Part shown: piece after piece, positions 1 through 8,599 of the stretch
Numbering within the stretch: the stretch's first letter is position 1
Layout: each line of letters opens with the position of its first letter
Source of the DNA: Mycolicibacterium sp. lyk4-40-TYG-92
GTDB taxonomy: Bacteria; Actinomycetota; Actinomycetes; Mycobacteriales; Mycobacteriaceae
Reading direction: 5' to 3'
DNA length: 64,000 nt
Assembly (NCBI RefSeq): GCF_030209435.1
Contig: NZ_JARVRX010000001.1
Coordinates: 558,001 to 622,000 of the forward strand
The notes under the pieces: generated by a model
Told to the model about the DNA's origin: nothing
Databases searched by the model: none
The model's input: the letters and a program-made list of their open reading frames with translations, nothing else
Program-made: the position numbers and the translations under genes

Positions 1-744
1 TACCGGCTGGAGGTCAATCACCCCCTGCGGATCGGCGGCGAACGCATCTACCTGCAGGGCCACGGCTACGCGCCGACCTTCACCGTCACGTTCCCGAACG
101 GCCAGACCCGCACGTCGACGGTGCAGTGGAAGCCCGAGAACGCCCTGACGCTGCTGTCCTCGGGCGTCGCGCGCGTCGACCCGCCGGGCGGCAGCTATCC
201 CGACGACCGCGAGCGGCGCAAGCACCAGATCGCCATCCAGGGGCTTTTCGCCCCGACCGCCGAACTCGACGGCAAGCTGCTGTCCTCGAGCTTCCCGGCG
301 ATGAACGCGCCCGCGGTCGCCATCGACATCTACCGCGGTGACAGCGGCCTGGACAGCGGTAAGCCGCAGTCGCTGTTCTCGCTGGACCCGGGCCTCATCG
401 AGCAGAAGCGGCTCACCAAGCAGGCGCGCGTCAACCTCAAGGCCGGCGAGCAGACGAAGCTGGACGACGGCACCGTCATCAAGTTCGACGGCGCGGTGCC
501 GTTCATCAACGTGCAGGTGTCCCACGACCCGGCGCAGGTGTGGGTACTGGTGTTCGCGCTGACGATGATGGCCGGGCTGCTGGTGTCGTTGGTGGTGCGG
601 CGCCGCCGCGTTTGGATTCGGATCGTGTCGGCCGGGCCGGGTACCGTCAACGTCGAGCTCGGCGGCCTGGCACGTACGGACAACTCGGGGTGGGGCGACG
701 AGTTCGAGAAGCTCACAGAGCGGTTGATTGAGGACAAGCGATGA
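1..744 (+). CDS. resB: ResB-type cytochrome c biogenesis protein (3' part)
   Basis: The reading frame is open from the first base of the window, so only the carboxy-terminal 247 residues are present; the start lies upstream. ResB is the membrane component of system II cytochrome c maturation that works with CcsA/CcsB to deliver heme to apocytochrome c outside the membrane. The visible part is mostly an extracytoplasmic beta-rich domain, followed by one hydrophobic segment near 540-600 (VLVFALTMMAGLLVSLVV) and a basic cytoplasmic tail. Its stop overlaps the start of the next gene as ATGA, so the two are translationally coupled. The match to the mycobacterial Rv0528 position and the ccsB neighbour make the call secure. 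Confidence 0.93.
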   Translation, partial: YRLEVNHPLRIGGERIYLQGHGYAPTFTVTFPNGQTRTSTVQWKPENALTLLSSGVARVDPPGGSYPDDRERRKHQIAIQGLFAPTAELDGKLLSSSFPAMNAPAVAIDIYRGDSGLDSGKPQSLFSLDPGLIEQKRLTKQARVNLKAGEQTKLDDGTVIKFDGAVPFINVQVSHDPAQVWVLVFALTMMAGLLVSLVVRRRRVWIRIVSAGPGTVNVELGGLARTDNSGWGDEFEKLTERLIEDKR

Positions 745-1709
745 ATACAGAGCACATCGACATCGACCTGGCCCGGTACTCGGACTGGGCGTTCTTCAGT
801 TCCTGGACGGTGCTGTGCCTGGCTTTCGTCTTGCTGGCCGTCGAACTGGCGTCGAGCCGTGGCCGGAAGGTCGAGACCCGGGAGCTGGTCGGCGCGGGCG
901 TGGGCGCCAACAGCGCCACCCCCGGCGTGATCGTCGACGAACCCACCCGCACGGTTGACGAGCGGATCGGCCGCGTCGGGCTGGCGCTCGTGTACGTCGG
1001 CATCGCGATGCTCTTCGTCTGCATCGTGCTGCGCGGCCTGGCCACCATGCGCGTGCCGTGGGGCAACATGTACGAGTTCATCAACCTGACCAGCTTCTGC
1101 GGGTTGGTCGCCGCCTCGATCGTGCTGCGCAAGCCGCAATACCGCGCGCTGTGGGTCTTCGTCCTGGTGCCCGAACTGATCCTGCTGGCGGTGTCGGTCA
1201 AGTACCTGTACACCAACGCTGCCCCGGTGATGCCCGCGCTGCAGTCGTACTGGCTGCCCATCCACGTCTCGGTGGTCAGCCTGGGTTCCGGCGTCTTCCT
1301 GGTCGCGGGTGTGGCGAGCATTCTCTTCCTGCTCAAGATGTCGCCGCTGGCTCTTCAGGACAACGGGTTCGGCCGGATGATCCAGCGGCTGCCGGATGCG
1401 CAGACCCTGGACCGCATCGCCTACCGGACCACGATCTTCGCGTTCCCGATCTTCGGATTCGGCGTCATCTTCGGCGCCATCTGGGCCGAGGAGGCGTGGG
1501 GCCGCTACTGGGGTTGGGACCCCAAGGAGACGGTGTCGTTCGTCGCGTGGGTCGTCTATGCCGCGTACCTGCACGCCCGGTCCACCGCAGGCTGGCGTGA
1601 CAAGAAGGCCGCGTGGATCAACGTCGTCGGCTTCGTCGCGATGGTTTTCAACCTGTTCTTCATCAACCTGGTGACCGTCGGCCTGCACTCGTACGCCGGC
1701 GTCGGCTGA
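741..1709 (+). CDS. ccsB: Cytochrome c biogenesis protein CcsB (heme handling)
   Basis: A 322-residue polytopic membrane protein of the CcsA/CcsB family, which binds heme and attaches it to apocytochrome c together with ResB. The tryptophan-rich WWD-type signature is visible as WGWDPKETVSFVAW near residues 255-270. Several hydrophobic helices flank it, and conserved histidines lie in the loops (for example in PIHVSVVSLG and GLHSYAG). The ATG at 741 overlaps the resB stop by 4 bp. The length is usual for actinobacterial members (about 320-330 residues). It corresponds to Rv0529 in M. tuberculosis. Confidence 0.95.
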   Translation: MNTEHIDIDLARYSDWAFFSSWTVLCLAFVLLAVELASSRGRKVETRELVGAGVGANSATPGVIVDEPTRTVDERIGRVGLALVYVGIAMLFVCIVLRGLATMRVPWGNMYEFINLTSFCGLVAASIVLRKPQYRALWVFVLVPELILLAVSVKYLYTNAAPVMPALQSYWLPIHVSVVSLGSGVFLVAGVASILFLLKMSPLALQDNGFGRMIQRLPDAQTLDRIAYRTTIFAFPIFGFGVIFGAIWAEEAWGRYWGWDPKETVSFVAWVVYAAYLHARSTAGWRDKKAAWINVVGFVAMVFNLFFINLVTVGLHSYAGVG

Positions 1710-1718
1710 GCCGGACAG

Positions 1719-2795
1719 ATGTCGGGGCTGATCGTGCCTTCTTTCCGCGCCCAGGGCCGGTTCAAAGACCCGGCCGACCCCGTCGCGGTCACCACGCCCA
1801 CCGCGGCGCCGGAGACCCGCATCGTCATCGCGCATGCGGTGACCCCTGTCGTGGCGCCGAAGCCCGCGAAGCCGCGGAGTCTGGACCCCGCCACGGTCGC
1901 GCTGCTGAGTCGGCCGAGCCGTGCACCGTCGTCCGGCTGGCGCAAGGCGCTGTACTACGCGACCGGCACGCTCCTCAACCCCGGTGACAGTCCCAAGACC
2001 CTGCACCGCAACCGGCTGACCGCGCAGATCAACCGCCCGCTGCGGGACTGCTACCGGATCGCGGTGCTGTCCCTCAAGGGCGGCGTCGGTAAGACGACCA
2101 TCACCGCGACGCTGGGGGCGACGTTCGCGTCGATCCGCGGCGACCGGGTCATCGCGGTGGACGCCAACCCGGACCGGGGCACCCTGAGCCAGAAGGTGCC
2201 GCTGGAGACGCCGGCGACGGTCCGCCATCTCCTGCGTGACGCCGAGGGCATCGCCAGCTACAGCGACGTCCGCAACTACACCTCGCGCGGTGAGAGCCAA
2301 CTCGAGGTGCTGGCCTCGGAGAGCGATCCGGCGGTGTCGGAGGCGTTCAGCTCGGAGGATTACGCCCGCACGCTGGCGGTGCTGGAGCCCTACTACCGGC
2401 TCGTGATCACGGACTGCGGCACCGGCATGCTGCATTCGGCGATGGGCGCGGTGCTGGACCACGCCGACGTGCTCGTCGTCATCAGTTCAGGCTCGGTCGA
2501 CGGGTCCCGCAGCGCCGCCGCGACGCTCGACTGGCTCGACGCGCACGGTCATCAGGAGTTGGTGCGCAACGCCGTCGCGGTGGTCAACGCGGTGCGTCCG
2601 CGATCCGGCAAGGTCGATCTGCGCAAGGTGGTCGACCACTTCGGCCGCAGGTGCCGGGCAGTGCAGTTGGTGCCGTTCGATCCGCACCTGGAGGAGGGCG
2701 CCGAGATCAGTCTGGACCGGCTCCGGCCGGATACCAGGGATGCGTTGCTGGAACTGGCCGTGGCAGTCGCCGACGGATTTCCGCTGTCGCTGTAG
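1719..2795 (+). CDS. MinD/ParA-like P-loop ATPase, EspI-related
   Basis: A 358-residue protein with a proline/alanine-rich, probably disordered amino terminus (about residues 1-85) and a MinD-type ATPase domain. The deviant Walker A motif KGGVGKTT is at residues 120-127, followed by the aspartate of VDANPDRGTL and a later VITDCGTGM strand. This architecture resembles mycobacterial EspI/Rv0530-type ATPases more than true chromosome partition ParA proteins. It starts 9 bp after ccsB and is probably in the same transcript. The position matches Rv0530. Its role is unknown; a link to cytochrome c maturation would be by location only. Confidence 0.85.
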   Translation: MSGLIVPSFRAQGRFKDPADPVAVTTPTAAPETRIVIAHAVTPVVAPKPAKPRSLDPATVALLSRPSRAPSSGWRKALYYATGTLLNPGDSPKTLHRNRLTAQINRPLRDCYRIAVLSLKGGVGKTTITATLGATFASIRGDRVIAVDANPDRGTLSQKVPLETPATVRHLLRDAEGIASYSDVRNYTSRGESQLEVLASESDPAVSEAFSSEDYARTLAVLEPYYRLVITDCGTGMLHSAMGAVLDHADVLVVISSGSVDGSRSAAATLDWLDAHGHQELVRNAVAVVNAVRPRSGKVDLRKVVDHFGRRCRAVQLVPFDPHLEEGAEISLDRLRPDTRDALLELAVAVADGFPLSL

Positions 2796-2802
2796 AGAGT
2801 CG

Positions 2803-2946
2803 CTAGGAACCGAGCCGGCGCAGGAATTCCGGATCGTCGTCCGGGCCGATGACGCGGGTTGTCGGCCGCGCGGCAGTAGCACGAGTGGCGCGCCAACCCA
2901 CATAGGCCAACAGAGCCAACAGCGCGATCAGGAGCAGGAACTGCAC
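2803..2946 (-). CDS. 47-residue single-pass membrane protein (Rv0530A position)
   Basis: A short gene on the minus strand starting with GTG at 2946. A strong Shine-Dalgarno sequence (AAAGGAGG, 2960-2953) lies six bases upstream of the start. The predicted protein begins MQFLLLIALLALLAYVGW, one hydrophobic segment of about 17 residues, then a basic stretch and an acidic, conserved-looking tail ending FLRRLGS. It fits the position of the small protein Rv0530A in M. tuberculosis. It converges with the ATPase gene and diverges from the DUF4229 gene. The ribosome binding site and codon-position GC support translation; function is unknown. Confidence 0.8.
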   Translation of the reverse strand: MQFLLLIALLALLAYVGWRATRATAARPTTRVIGPDDDPEFLRRLGS

Positions 2947-2983
2947 GTAAAACCTCCTTTATTCGAATATACGCGTCCGTCGG

Positions 2984-2989
2984 TAAACT
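2984..2989 (+). promoter_or_regulatory. -10 element for leaderless start at 2996
   Basis: TAAACT lies six bases before the GTG at 2996, which places the expected transcription start on the start codon itself. No Shine-Dalgarno sequence precedes the GTG. Leaderless starts of this form are common in mycobacteria. A candidate minus-strand -10, TATATT (2971-2966), for the small divergent gene lies a few bases away. Confidence 0.6.
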
Positions 2990-2995
2990 CGTGCG

Positions 2996-3313
2996 GTGTC
3001 TGATGCGCCCGCCACCCCGTCCATGCCACGTTTGCTGCTCGACGTCTTTCTCTACGCGCTCGCCCGGTTGCTGCTGGTAGCGGTGATTGCCGGCGCGATC
3101 TTCGGCGTTGTTGCGTTGCTGGGAATCCGTGATTTCCCGGCCATGGTGGCGCTGCTGTTCGCACTGGTTCTCGGCATGCCGCTGGGCATCTGGCTGTTCG
3201 CACCGCTGCGCCGCCGGGCCACTGCCGGCATCGCCGCCGTCGACGAGCGCCGCCGCGCCGAGCGCGAGCAGCTGCGGGCCCGGCTGCACGGCGAGGATTC
3301 CGCCGGCGACTGA
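2996..3313 (+). CDS. DUF4229 family small membrane protein
   Basis: A 105-residue protein with two hydrophobic helices (about residues 18-42 and 47-70) followed by a highly charged arginine/glutamate-rich helical tail. This layout is typical of the actinobacterial DUF4229 family and matches Rv0531 in position. The start is the GTG at 2996, where a TANNNT -10 box is correctly spaced for a leaderless message. It converges with menA, whose stop lies 10 bp downstream. No enzymatic motif is visible and the function is not known. Confidence 0.8.
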   Translation: MSDAPATPSMPRLLLDVFLYALARLLLVAVIAGAIFGVVALLGIRDFPAMVALLFALVLGMPLGIWLFAPLRRRATAGIAAVDERRRAEREQLRARLHGEDSAGD

Positions 3314-3323
3314 CGCCGCGGCG

Positions 3324-4196
3324 CTACGGCTTGATCACCAGCACCGCGGTGATCAGGGCGGCCCACACCAGCATCGTCAGCCCGGTGTCCTTGAGCACGG
3401 GGATCAGCTCGCGGCCGCCGAGACCTGTGCGCACCGGCCTGGCCGCGCGGACCGCCAGCGGCGCCGCCGCGAAGCCGACCAGGCACCAGGGGGTCGCGAG
3501 CGTCAGGATCGCAGTCAGCACGAACGGCAGCAACGTCAGCACCTGGAACAGCTGCCGGGTGCGGGCATCGCCGAGGCGCACCGCCAGCGTGATCTTGCCG
3601 GACACCTGATCGGTAGGGATGTCGCGAAGGTTGTTGGCCACCAACACCGCTGACGACAACGACCCGACCGCGACAGCGAGCACGAGTCCCACCCAGTCGA
3701 CCCGCAGCGCCTGGGTGTACTGCGTGCCGAGCACGGCGACCAGCCCGAAGAACACGAACACCGCGACCTCGCCGAGCCCCCGATAGCCGTAGGGGTTGGT
3801 GCCACCGGTGTACAACCAGGCGCCGGCGATGCACGCCGCGCCGACGGCGATCAGCCACGGCTGGCTGACCAGGGCCAGCGCCAGGCCGGCACCTGCGCCG
3901 ATGGACAGGCTGATCACGGCCGCCGCCAGCACCGCCTGTGGTGACGCCAATTTGGCGCCGACCAGGCGGACCGGCCCGGACCGGTCGTCATCGGTGCCGC
4001 GGATGCCGTCGGAGTAATCGTTGGCGTAGTTGACTCCGATGATCAGCGAGATCGAAACCACAAGGGCCAGAGCCGCTTTCCACCACACCTCACCGCCGAC
4101 CCAGGCGGCGGCACCGGTGCCTGCCAGCACGGGAGCGACGGCATTCGGGAGGGTCCGCGGTCGGGCGCCCTCTATCCACTGCGAAAGACTGGCCAC
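3324..4196 (-). CDS. menA: 1,4-dihydroxy-2-naphthoate polyprenyltransferase MenA
   Basis: A 290-residue integral membrane prenyltransferase of the UbiA superfamily. It joins the polyprenyl chain to 1,4-dihydroxy-2-naphthoate to give demethylmenaquinone. The first aspartate-rich motif is visible as [20 protein letters not shown], and the second conserved region as [14 protein letters not shown]. There are about eight to nine hydrophobic helices. The GTG at 4196 is preceded by a weak -10 (GACGAT) at leaderless spacing. It is the orthologue of Rv0534c. The rest of the menaquinone pathway lies elsewhere in this window. Confidence 0.95.
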   Translation of the reverse strand: MASLSQWIEGARPRTLPNAVAPVLAGTGAAAWVGGEVWWKAALALVVSISLIIGVNYANDYSDGIRGTDDDRSGPVRLVGAKLASPQAVLAAAVISLSIGAGAGLALALVSQPWLIAVGAACIAGAWLYTGGTNPYGYRGLGEVAVFVFFGLVAVLGTQYTQALRVDWVGLVLAVAVGSLSSAVLVANNLRDIPTDQVSGKITLAVRLGDARTRQLFQVLTLLPFVLTAILTLATPWCLVGFAAAPLAVRAARPVRTGLGGRELIPVLKDTGLTMLVWAALITAVLVIKP

Positions 4197-4231
4197 GCGC
4201 GCAATCGTCCCACGCCCCTACACTTATCGGC

Positions 4232-4561
4232 ATGAAGGATCGGCTCAGCAAGAACGAGATTCGCAAAGACGTCGTGCAGGAATCCGTCGAAGCCGTCGCA
4301 GGCACCGTCGGCGAGGTCATGAACATCGTCGTCACCGCCGTCAAGGACGTGGCGAGCTCCATCGGCGCCCTGGCCACCGACGCATTCGAGATCCGCGACG
4401 GCGCCCGGCGCGCCCGCGCGGAGCTGGAACTCGACCAGGACGACATCGAGGACACCGACGAGGTGGAGGACGCGGACGTGCCCGCGCCGACGCCCGCCAC
4501 GGCCGTGGAGCCGCAAGAAGCGGACACCGCCACGACCAATCCGGCGACCGACGCCGAATAA
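4232..4561 (+). CDS. Conserved hypothetical protein with acidic tail
   Basis: A 109-residue protein of unknown function. The first 65 residues look helical and amphipathic (VQESVEAVAGTVGEVMNIVV). The last 40 are rich in Asp, Glu, Ala, Pro and Thr and probably disordered. There is no signal peptide and no catalytic motif. The ATG at 4232 follows TACACT (4219-4224) by seven bases, a leaderless arrangement, in divergence from menA. It ends 3 bp before mtnP, so the two genes are likely co-transcribed. Confidence 0.7.
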   Translation: MKDRLSKNEIRKDVVQESVEAVAGTVGEVMNIVVTAVKDVASSIGALATDAFEIRDGARRARAELELDQDDIEDTDEVEDADVPAPTPATAVEPQEADTATTNPATDAE

Positions 4562-4564
4562 CGG

Positions 4565-5341
4565 ATGCTGGGAGTCATCGGCGGTAGCGGTTTCTACACG
4601 TTCTTCGGGGACGACGCGCGCACCGTCTCCGTCGACACGCCCTACGGCGCGCCGAGCGCGCCGATCACCATCGGGGCTGTCGGCGGACACGAGGTGGCGT
4701 TCCTGCCCCGGCACGGGCTCAAGCACGAGTACTCGCCGCACACGGTGCCGTACCGGGCCAACATGTGGGCGCTGCGCAAGCTCGGGGTGCGGCGGATTTT
4801 CGCTCCGTGCGCCGTCGGCAGCCTGACCGCCGACCTCGGCCCCGGCGCTGTGGTCGTGCCGGACCAGCTGGTGGATCGGACCCGTAGCCGTGAGGACACC
4901 TACTTCGACGCCGGCGGGATCCATGTCGGCTTCGCCGATCCGTACTGTCCGACGCTGCGTGCCGTGGCGTCCGAGCAGCCGGGCGTCATCGACGGCGGCA
5001 CCATGGTGGTCATCCAGGGGCCGCGCTTTTCCACCCGCGCCGAGAGCCAGTGGTTCGCGACCCAGGGGTTCACGCTGGTGAACATGACCGGCTATCCCGA
5101 GGCGGTGCTGGCCCGCGAACTCGAGATGTGTTACGCGGCAATCGCTCTGGTGACCGACCTGGACGCGGGTATCGAGGCCGGGGCCGGGGTCACCACTGTC
5201 GACGTCTTCGCGGAGTTCGAGCGGAACACCCCCATGTTCAAGGCGCTGGTGCAGCAGGCCCTCGCGACCGTCCCCGCCGAGCGGACCTGCACCCACTGCC
5301 TGGCCCACGCCGGGGTGAACCTGCCGTTTGAACTGCCCTGA
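4565..5341 (+). CDS. mtnP: S-methyl-5'-thioadenosine phosphorylase
   Basis: A 258-residue enzyme of the purine nucleoside phosphorylase/MTAP family. It cleaves methylthioadenosine with phosphate to adenine and methylthioribose 1-phosphate in methionine salvage. Visible landmarks are the amino-terminal GVIGGSGFY, the phosphate-binding RHGLKHEYSPH loop, PRFSTRAES, and NMTGYPEAVLARE, which carries the substrate-contacting methionine. VTDLDAG replaces the TDYD form seen in many MTAPs. The length is normal. It corresponds to Rv0535. It lies 3 bp after the preceding hypothetical gene. Confidence 0.9.
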   Translation: MLGVIGGSGFYTFFGDDARTVSVDTPYGAPSAPITIGAVGGHEVAFLPRHGLKHEYSPHTVPYRANMWALRKLGVRRIFAPCAVGSLTADLGPGAVVVPDQLVDRTRSREDTYFDAGGIHVGFADPYCPTLRAVASEQPGVIDGGTMVVIQGPRFSTRAESQWFATQGFTLVNMTGYPEAVLARELEMCYAAIALVTDLDAGIEAGAGVTTVDVFAEFERNTPMFKALVQQALATVPAERTCTHCLAHAGVNLPFELP

Positions 5342-5352
5342 TCGGGCCCGCT

Positions 5353-5368
5353 CTTGACACCCGTCAAG
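5353..5368. promoter_or_regulatory. Short inverted repeat before the flavin oxidoreductase gene
   Basis: CTTGAC-ACCC-GTCAAG is a perfect inverted repeat with 6-bp arms and a 4-bp spacer. It lies 22 bp upstream of the GTG at 5390. The left arm contains TTGACA, so it may double as a -35 element. It is either a repressor operator or chance; no downstream -10 is convincing. Confidence 0.35.
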
Positions 5369-5389
5369 TCGGGGTGGAAGAACTGACGG

Positions 5390-6505
5390 GTGACTTCCCG
5401 CATCTGCGAACAGCTCGGTATCGACTTTCCGCTCTTCGCCTTCAGTCATTGCCGCGACGTGGTCGCCGCCGTCACCAATGCCGGCGGATTCGGCGTGCTC
5501 GGCGCGACGGCGTACACACCTGAGCAGCTCGACCGGGAACTCAACTGGATCGACGACCACGTCGGCGGCCGGCCCTACGGCGCGGACATCATCGTGCCGG
5601 CGAAATTCGAGGGCAAGGGCGAGAATCTGTCCGACGGCCAGCTGGCCGACCGAATCCCTTCGGAATACCGGGAATTCGTCACCCAGCTGCTCATCGACCA
5701 CGGTATCGAGCCGGAGGAACGCGTCCGTACCGGCGGCTCGGTGCTGTCCGGCAACACCGGGCATGACCTGCTCGACGTGGCGTTGAGCCACCCCATCAAG
5801 CTGATCGCCAATGCCCTCGGGGTGCCGCCGGACTACATGATCGAGGCAGGCCGCGAGCGGGGGATTCCGGTGGCCGCGCTGGTCGGCGCCAAGGAGCACG
5901 CCGTCAAGCAGGTGGCGGCCGGGGTTGACCTCATCGTCGCGCAGGGCACCGAGGCTGGCGGTCACTGCGGCGAGGTGTCGACGCTCGTCGTCGTGCCGGA
6001 AGTGATTGAGGCCATTGATGATTCGGTTCCCGTACTGGCGGCGGGCGGCATCGTCACCGGCCGGCAGATGGCCGCTGCGGTCGCGCTCGGCGCCGCCGGG
6101 GCCTGGACCGGCTCGGTGTGGCTGACCACCGAGGAGGCCGAGACCGCGCCGGCCACCAAGCAGAAGATGCTGGCGGCCACGTCACGGGACACCGTACGGT
6201 CGGCGGGCCGCACCGGAAAGCCTGCGCGTCAACTGGTTTCGGATTGGACGGATGCGTGGGCGCCGAAAGACGGTGGCCGCAAGCCACTTCCACTACCGTT
6301 GCAGAACATGCTGAGCGAGCCGGTGATCCGGCGCATCGATCGGCTGGCCGCGCAGGGGCATCCGGGCGCCCAGCAACTGGCGACCTACTTCGTCGGCCAG
6401 GGCGTCGGCCTGATGAACAAGGTCAAGCCCGCGCGCGAGGTCGTCCGTGAGTTCATCGAGGACTACCTCGCCGCCACCGAGCGCCTGAACCGCTCGCTGC
6501 CCTAG
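5390..6505 (+). CDS. NAD(P)H-dependent flavin oxidoreductase (nitronate monooxygenase family)
   Basis: A 371-residue TIM-barrel FMN enzyme of the 2-nitropropane dioxygenase/nitronate monooxygenase family. The FMN phosphate-binding features are visible in EAGGHCGEVSTLVVVPEV and AAGGIVTGRQMAAAVALGA, followed by TGSVWL. The real substrate in actinobacteria is often not a nitronate, so only the family call is firm. The GTG at 5390 has GGAAG nine bases upstream. Its stop faces the convergent DUF4407 gene across a 266-bp gap that contains a large inverted repeat. Confidence 0.85.
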   Translation: MTSRICEQLGIDFPLFAFSHCRDVVAAVTNAGGFGVLGATAYTPEQLDRELNWIDDHVGGRPYGADIIVPAKFEGKGENLSDGQLADRIPSEYREFVTQLLIDHGIEPEERVRTGGSVLSGNTGHDLLDVALSHPIKLIANALGVPPDYMIEAGRERGIPVAALVGAKEHAVKQVAAGVDLIVAQGTEAGGHCGEVSTLVVVPEVIEAIDDSVPVLAAGGIVTGRQMAAAVALGAAGAWTGSVWLTTEEAETAPATKQKMLAATSRDTVRSAGRTGKPARQLVSDWTDAWAPKDGGRKPLPLPLQNMLSEPVIRRIDRLAAQGHPGAQQLATYFVGQGVGLMNKVKPAREVVREFIEDYLAATERLNRSLP

Positions 6506-6771
6506 GGGCTGGTGCGCGGCGACGGCCATTGGTAACGAAAGTGGTCGCCCGCACAGACGTGGTCGAAAGTGCCTGGGCTCAATCGTGTTGGCGATCTACC
6601 GTTGGAGATTGAACTCAGGGACCTCCGGCGTCCTGAGAACGTCCCTGGTTTGGAGCGGGCGTGGGGGCTCTCCCGCGGCACGTGCGATCTGAAGCTGTCA
6701 GCATCGGCTGACAATGTCGCGTTTCGCGACAGCTCCAGATCGAAGATGCCGCCCAGAGCGGTTCTTCGCGG
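6506..6771. other. Intergenic region between convergent genes
   Basis: This 266-bp stretch lies between the stops of the flavin oxidoreductase and DUF4407 genes. I see no credible gene in it; short open frames lack ribosome sites and coding bias. Its notable content is the compound inverted repeat at 6685-6742, probably a bidirectional terminator. Confidence 0.6.
6685..6742. repeat. Compound inverted repeat, probable bidirectional terminator
   Basis: The outer arms (6685-6699 and 6728-6742) are 15 bp with one mismatch. Inside and overlapping them are two smaller perfect hairpins: GTCAGC-ATCG-GCTGAC at 6697-6712 and TGTCGCG-TTT-CGCGACA at 6715-6731. The outer stem and the two inner hairpins compete for the same bases, so two alternative folds exist. 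No U-tract follows. The location between convergent genes suggests termination in both directions. Confidence 0.65.
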
Positions 6772-8502
6772 CTACGGCTCGATGGCGCGGCGGCCTTCCT
6801 TGAGCTGACGGCGCTCGTCGGCGGCGTCGATGATCGTGGTGTCGGCACCGCTCAGCGCGGTGTGCTGATCGACGCCGCGCAGCGGGGTGGTCGGTGCGAA
6901 CGTCGCATTCATCTGCGGTGCGGCCCACTGGGGTTCGACGCGCGGATGCACGCCCTGGCCCGGTCCCAGCGCCTGGCCCGGCTCCGCGGTGCGCGGGCCC
7001 GATGACTGCTCATGCTCGCTCTCGCTCACCGTCGTCCGGGAGGTCCGCCGCAGCGTGAAGGTGATCTCCTCGAACTCCTCGATGACCTTCTGCGCCGAGC
7101 GCAGCTGCTGCACCGACGTGTCGATCACGCGGTCGACGACGGGCGCCACCGGTGCCATCAGCGGACGCAGCAGGCGCGCCGCCACCTTGGTGAGGTCGGG
7201 CAGCTGCGGCAGCGTCAGGCCGCCGGCGGGCTGCGACGTCGCGGGCACCGGCAGATTCTCGGCGGGCTTCTCGTCGACCGGGACGAGCTCGGCCGCGGCG
7301 ATCGGTTCGGCGGGTTCGGGTTCGGGTTTGGGCGCCGGCGCGGGTGCCGCGCTCAATGAGCGTCGCTGCGGGTCCGGGAACGCCATGAGTTCATCCCAGT
7401 CCGAGTACAGGGGCTGCGGCTTCGGCTCGGCCGGCCGCAGCACCTCTGCGGTCGGGGCCGCGAGCGCCGGCTGTGCCGGTTCGCCGGTCAGGGCCTCGGC
7501 CACGCGTTGGCGGTGATATTCGCGGTTGATCTCGGCGTCGGATTCCAGCGCCAGGCGCATCGCGGCCAGCTGGTGTTCGGCCTTGAGGATCTCGGCTTCG
7601 GCCCGCACCTCGGCCTGCTTGACGGCGATGGCGGTCTCGGCGCGCAACTCGGCCCGCAGCCGGGACTCGTCGTGGCGCTCGCGCAGGGTTCGGTCCTGCC
7701 GGGCGTGCAGCAGCATCGGCAGCAGGTACAGCAGGACGCAGACGCCGATCACGGCGATGCGCGCCACCAGCGCGGCAGGGGTCTCGACGGTGTAGCCGTT
7801 CATCGCGACCCACCGTGCGCCGAACCCACGGTCCGCGTCGGTGCCGGCCGCGTCGCGCGCCGCCGTCACCGCGTGCTCGGCGCCGGCGATCCGCGCGTCG
7901 AGGCTCGGAGCCTGGTCATTACGGGCAGCCAGCGCGGCGTCGAGCTCACGCTGGTCGTGTTCGAGGATGTCCTGGGTGTTCTGGGTGATCTGGCCGTCAC
8001 CGGGCACACCGGTGACCGGCTGCTGGGCGCAGGCCGGCGTCGGGTGGTACTCGCAGCGGGCCACGACCTGGGCGTCGTCACGGCGCCGGCGGGCGGAGTC
8101 GACGGCCGCGTCGAGCGCGCCGCGGCCGGCGCGCAGCGCATCCAACTGGCCCTGCGCGGTGGCCACCGCCGGCGTGCTCGCCGCGCGGGCCGCGGCCTCG
8201 GCGTCCATGCGCTGGGTGATGGCATTGCTGAAGAGCGTCATCGCGGCGAGCTCGCCGACCAGGAGGCCGATCGCGACGGCGAGGGCCACCCGGCCCGCGG
8301 TCCCGCGGGCACTGGCGACGGTGCTGCGGATGGCCACGACGACCAGCGCACCGAAGATCAGGGTCACGGGCAGCACGACGGCCAGTGGCAAACCGGTGGA
8401 CGGGGTCGCGACGGCGGCGGCGACGAGCCAGGCCAGCACGCCTCCTGACCAGGTCAGGGCGGTCACCGCCGGGTGGTTGTCAGGCTGTCTGTGGGCAGGC
8501 AT
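6772..8502 (-). CDS. DUF4407 membrane protein with coiled coil
   Basis: A 576-residue protein from the ATG at 8502, which has GGAG five bases upstream. The frame stays open to 8592, but those upstream codons look non-coding. Three hydrophobic segments occur near the amino terminus and a fourth after about residue 225. A long charged helix follows (RAELRAETAIAVKQAEVRAE), then a proline/alanine-rich region and a helical carboxy-terminal part. This matches DUF4407 proteins, which have no known function. The gene lies just downstream of menE on the same strand and is probably co-transcribed. Confidence 0.75.
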   Translation of the reverse strand: MPAHRQPDNHPAVTALTWSGGVLAWLVAAAVATPSTGLPLAVVLPVTLIFGALVVVAIRSTVASARGTAGRVALAVAIGLLVGELAAMTLFSNAITQRMDAEAAARAASTPAVATAQGQLDALRAGRGALDAAVDSARRRRDDAQVVARCEYHPTPACAQQPVTGVPGDGQITQNTQDILEHDQRELDAALAARNDQAPSLDARIAGAEHAVTAARDAAGTDADRGFGARWVAMNGYTVETPAALVARIAVIGVCVLLYLLPMLLHARQDRTLRERHDESRLRAELRAETAIAVKQAEVRAEAEILKAEHQLAAMRLALESDAEINREYHRQRVAEALTGEPAQPALAAPTAEVLRPAEPKPQPLYSDWDELMAFPDPQRRSLSAAPAPAPKPEPEPAEPIAAAELVPVDEKPAENLPVPATSQPAGGLTLPQLPDLTKVAARLLRPLMAPVAPVVDRVIDTSVQQLRSAQKVIEEFEEITFTLRRTSRTTVSESEHEQSSGPRTAEPGQALGPGQGVHPRVEPQWAAPQMNATFAPTTPLRGVDQHTALSGADTTIIDAADERRQLKEGRRAIEP

Positions 8503-8599
8503 GGAAACTCCAACTCTTCCGGTCCGCATTCCAGGGTCCCAGAGAGCCGGGCCCGCCACCGAATCAAGCGCCGATGCTGTGACCGGCATCACGGGCCGA

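Noticed and set aside
6569..6808. Open frame of 79 codons in the gap after the flavin oxidoreductase
   Set aside because: It crosses the compound inverted repeat and overlaps the end of the DUF4407 gene on the other strand; no protein pattern is seen.
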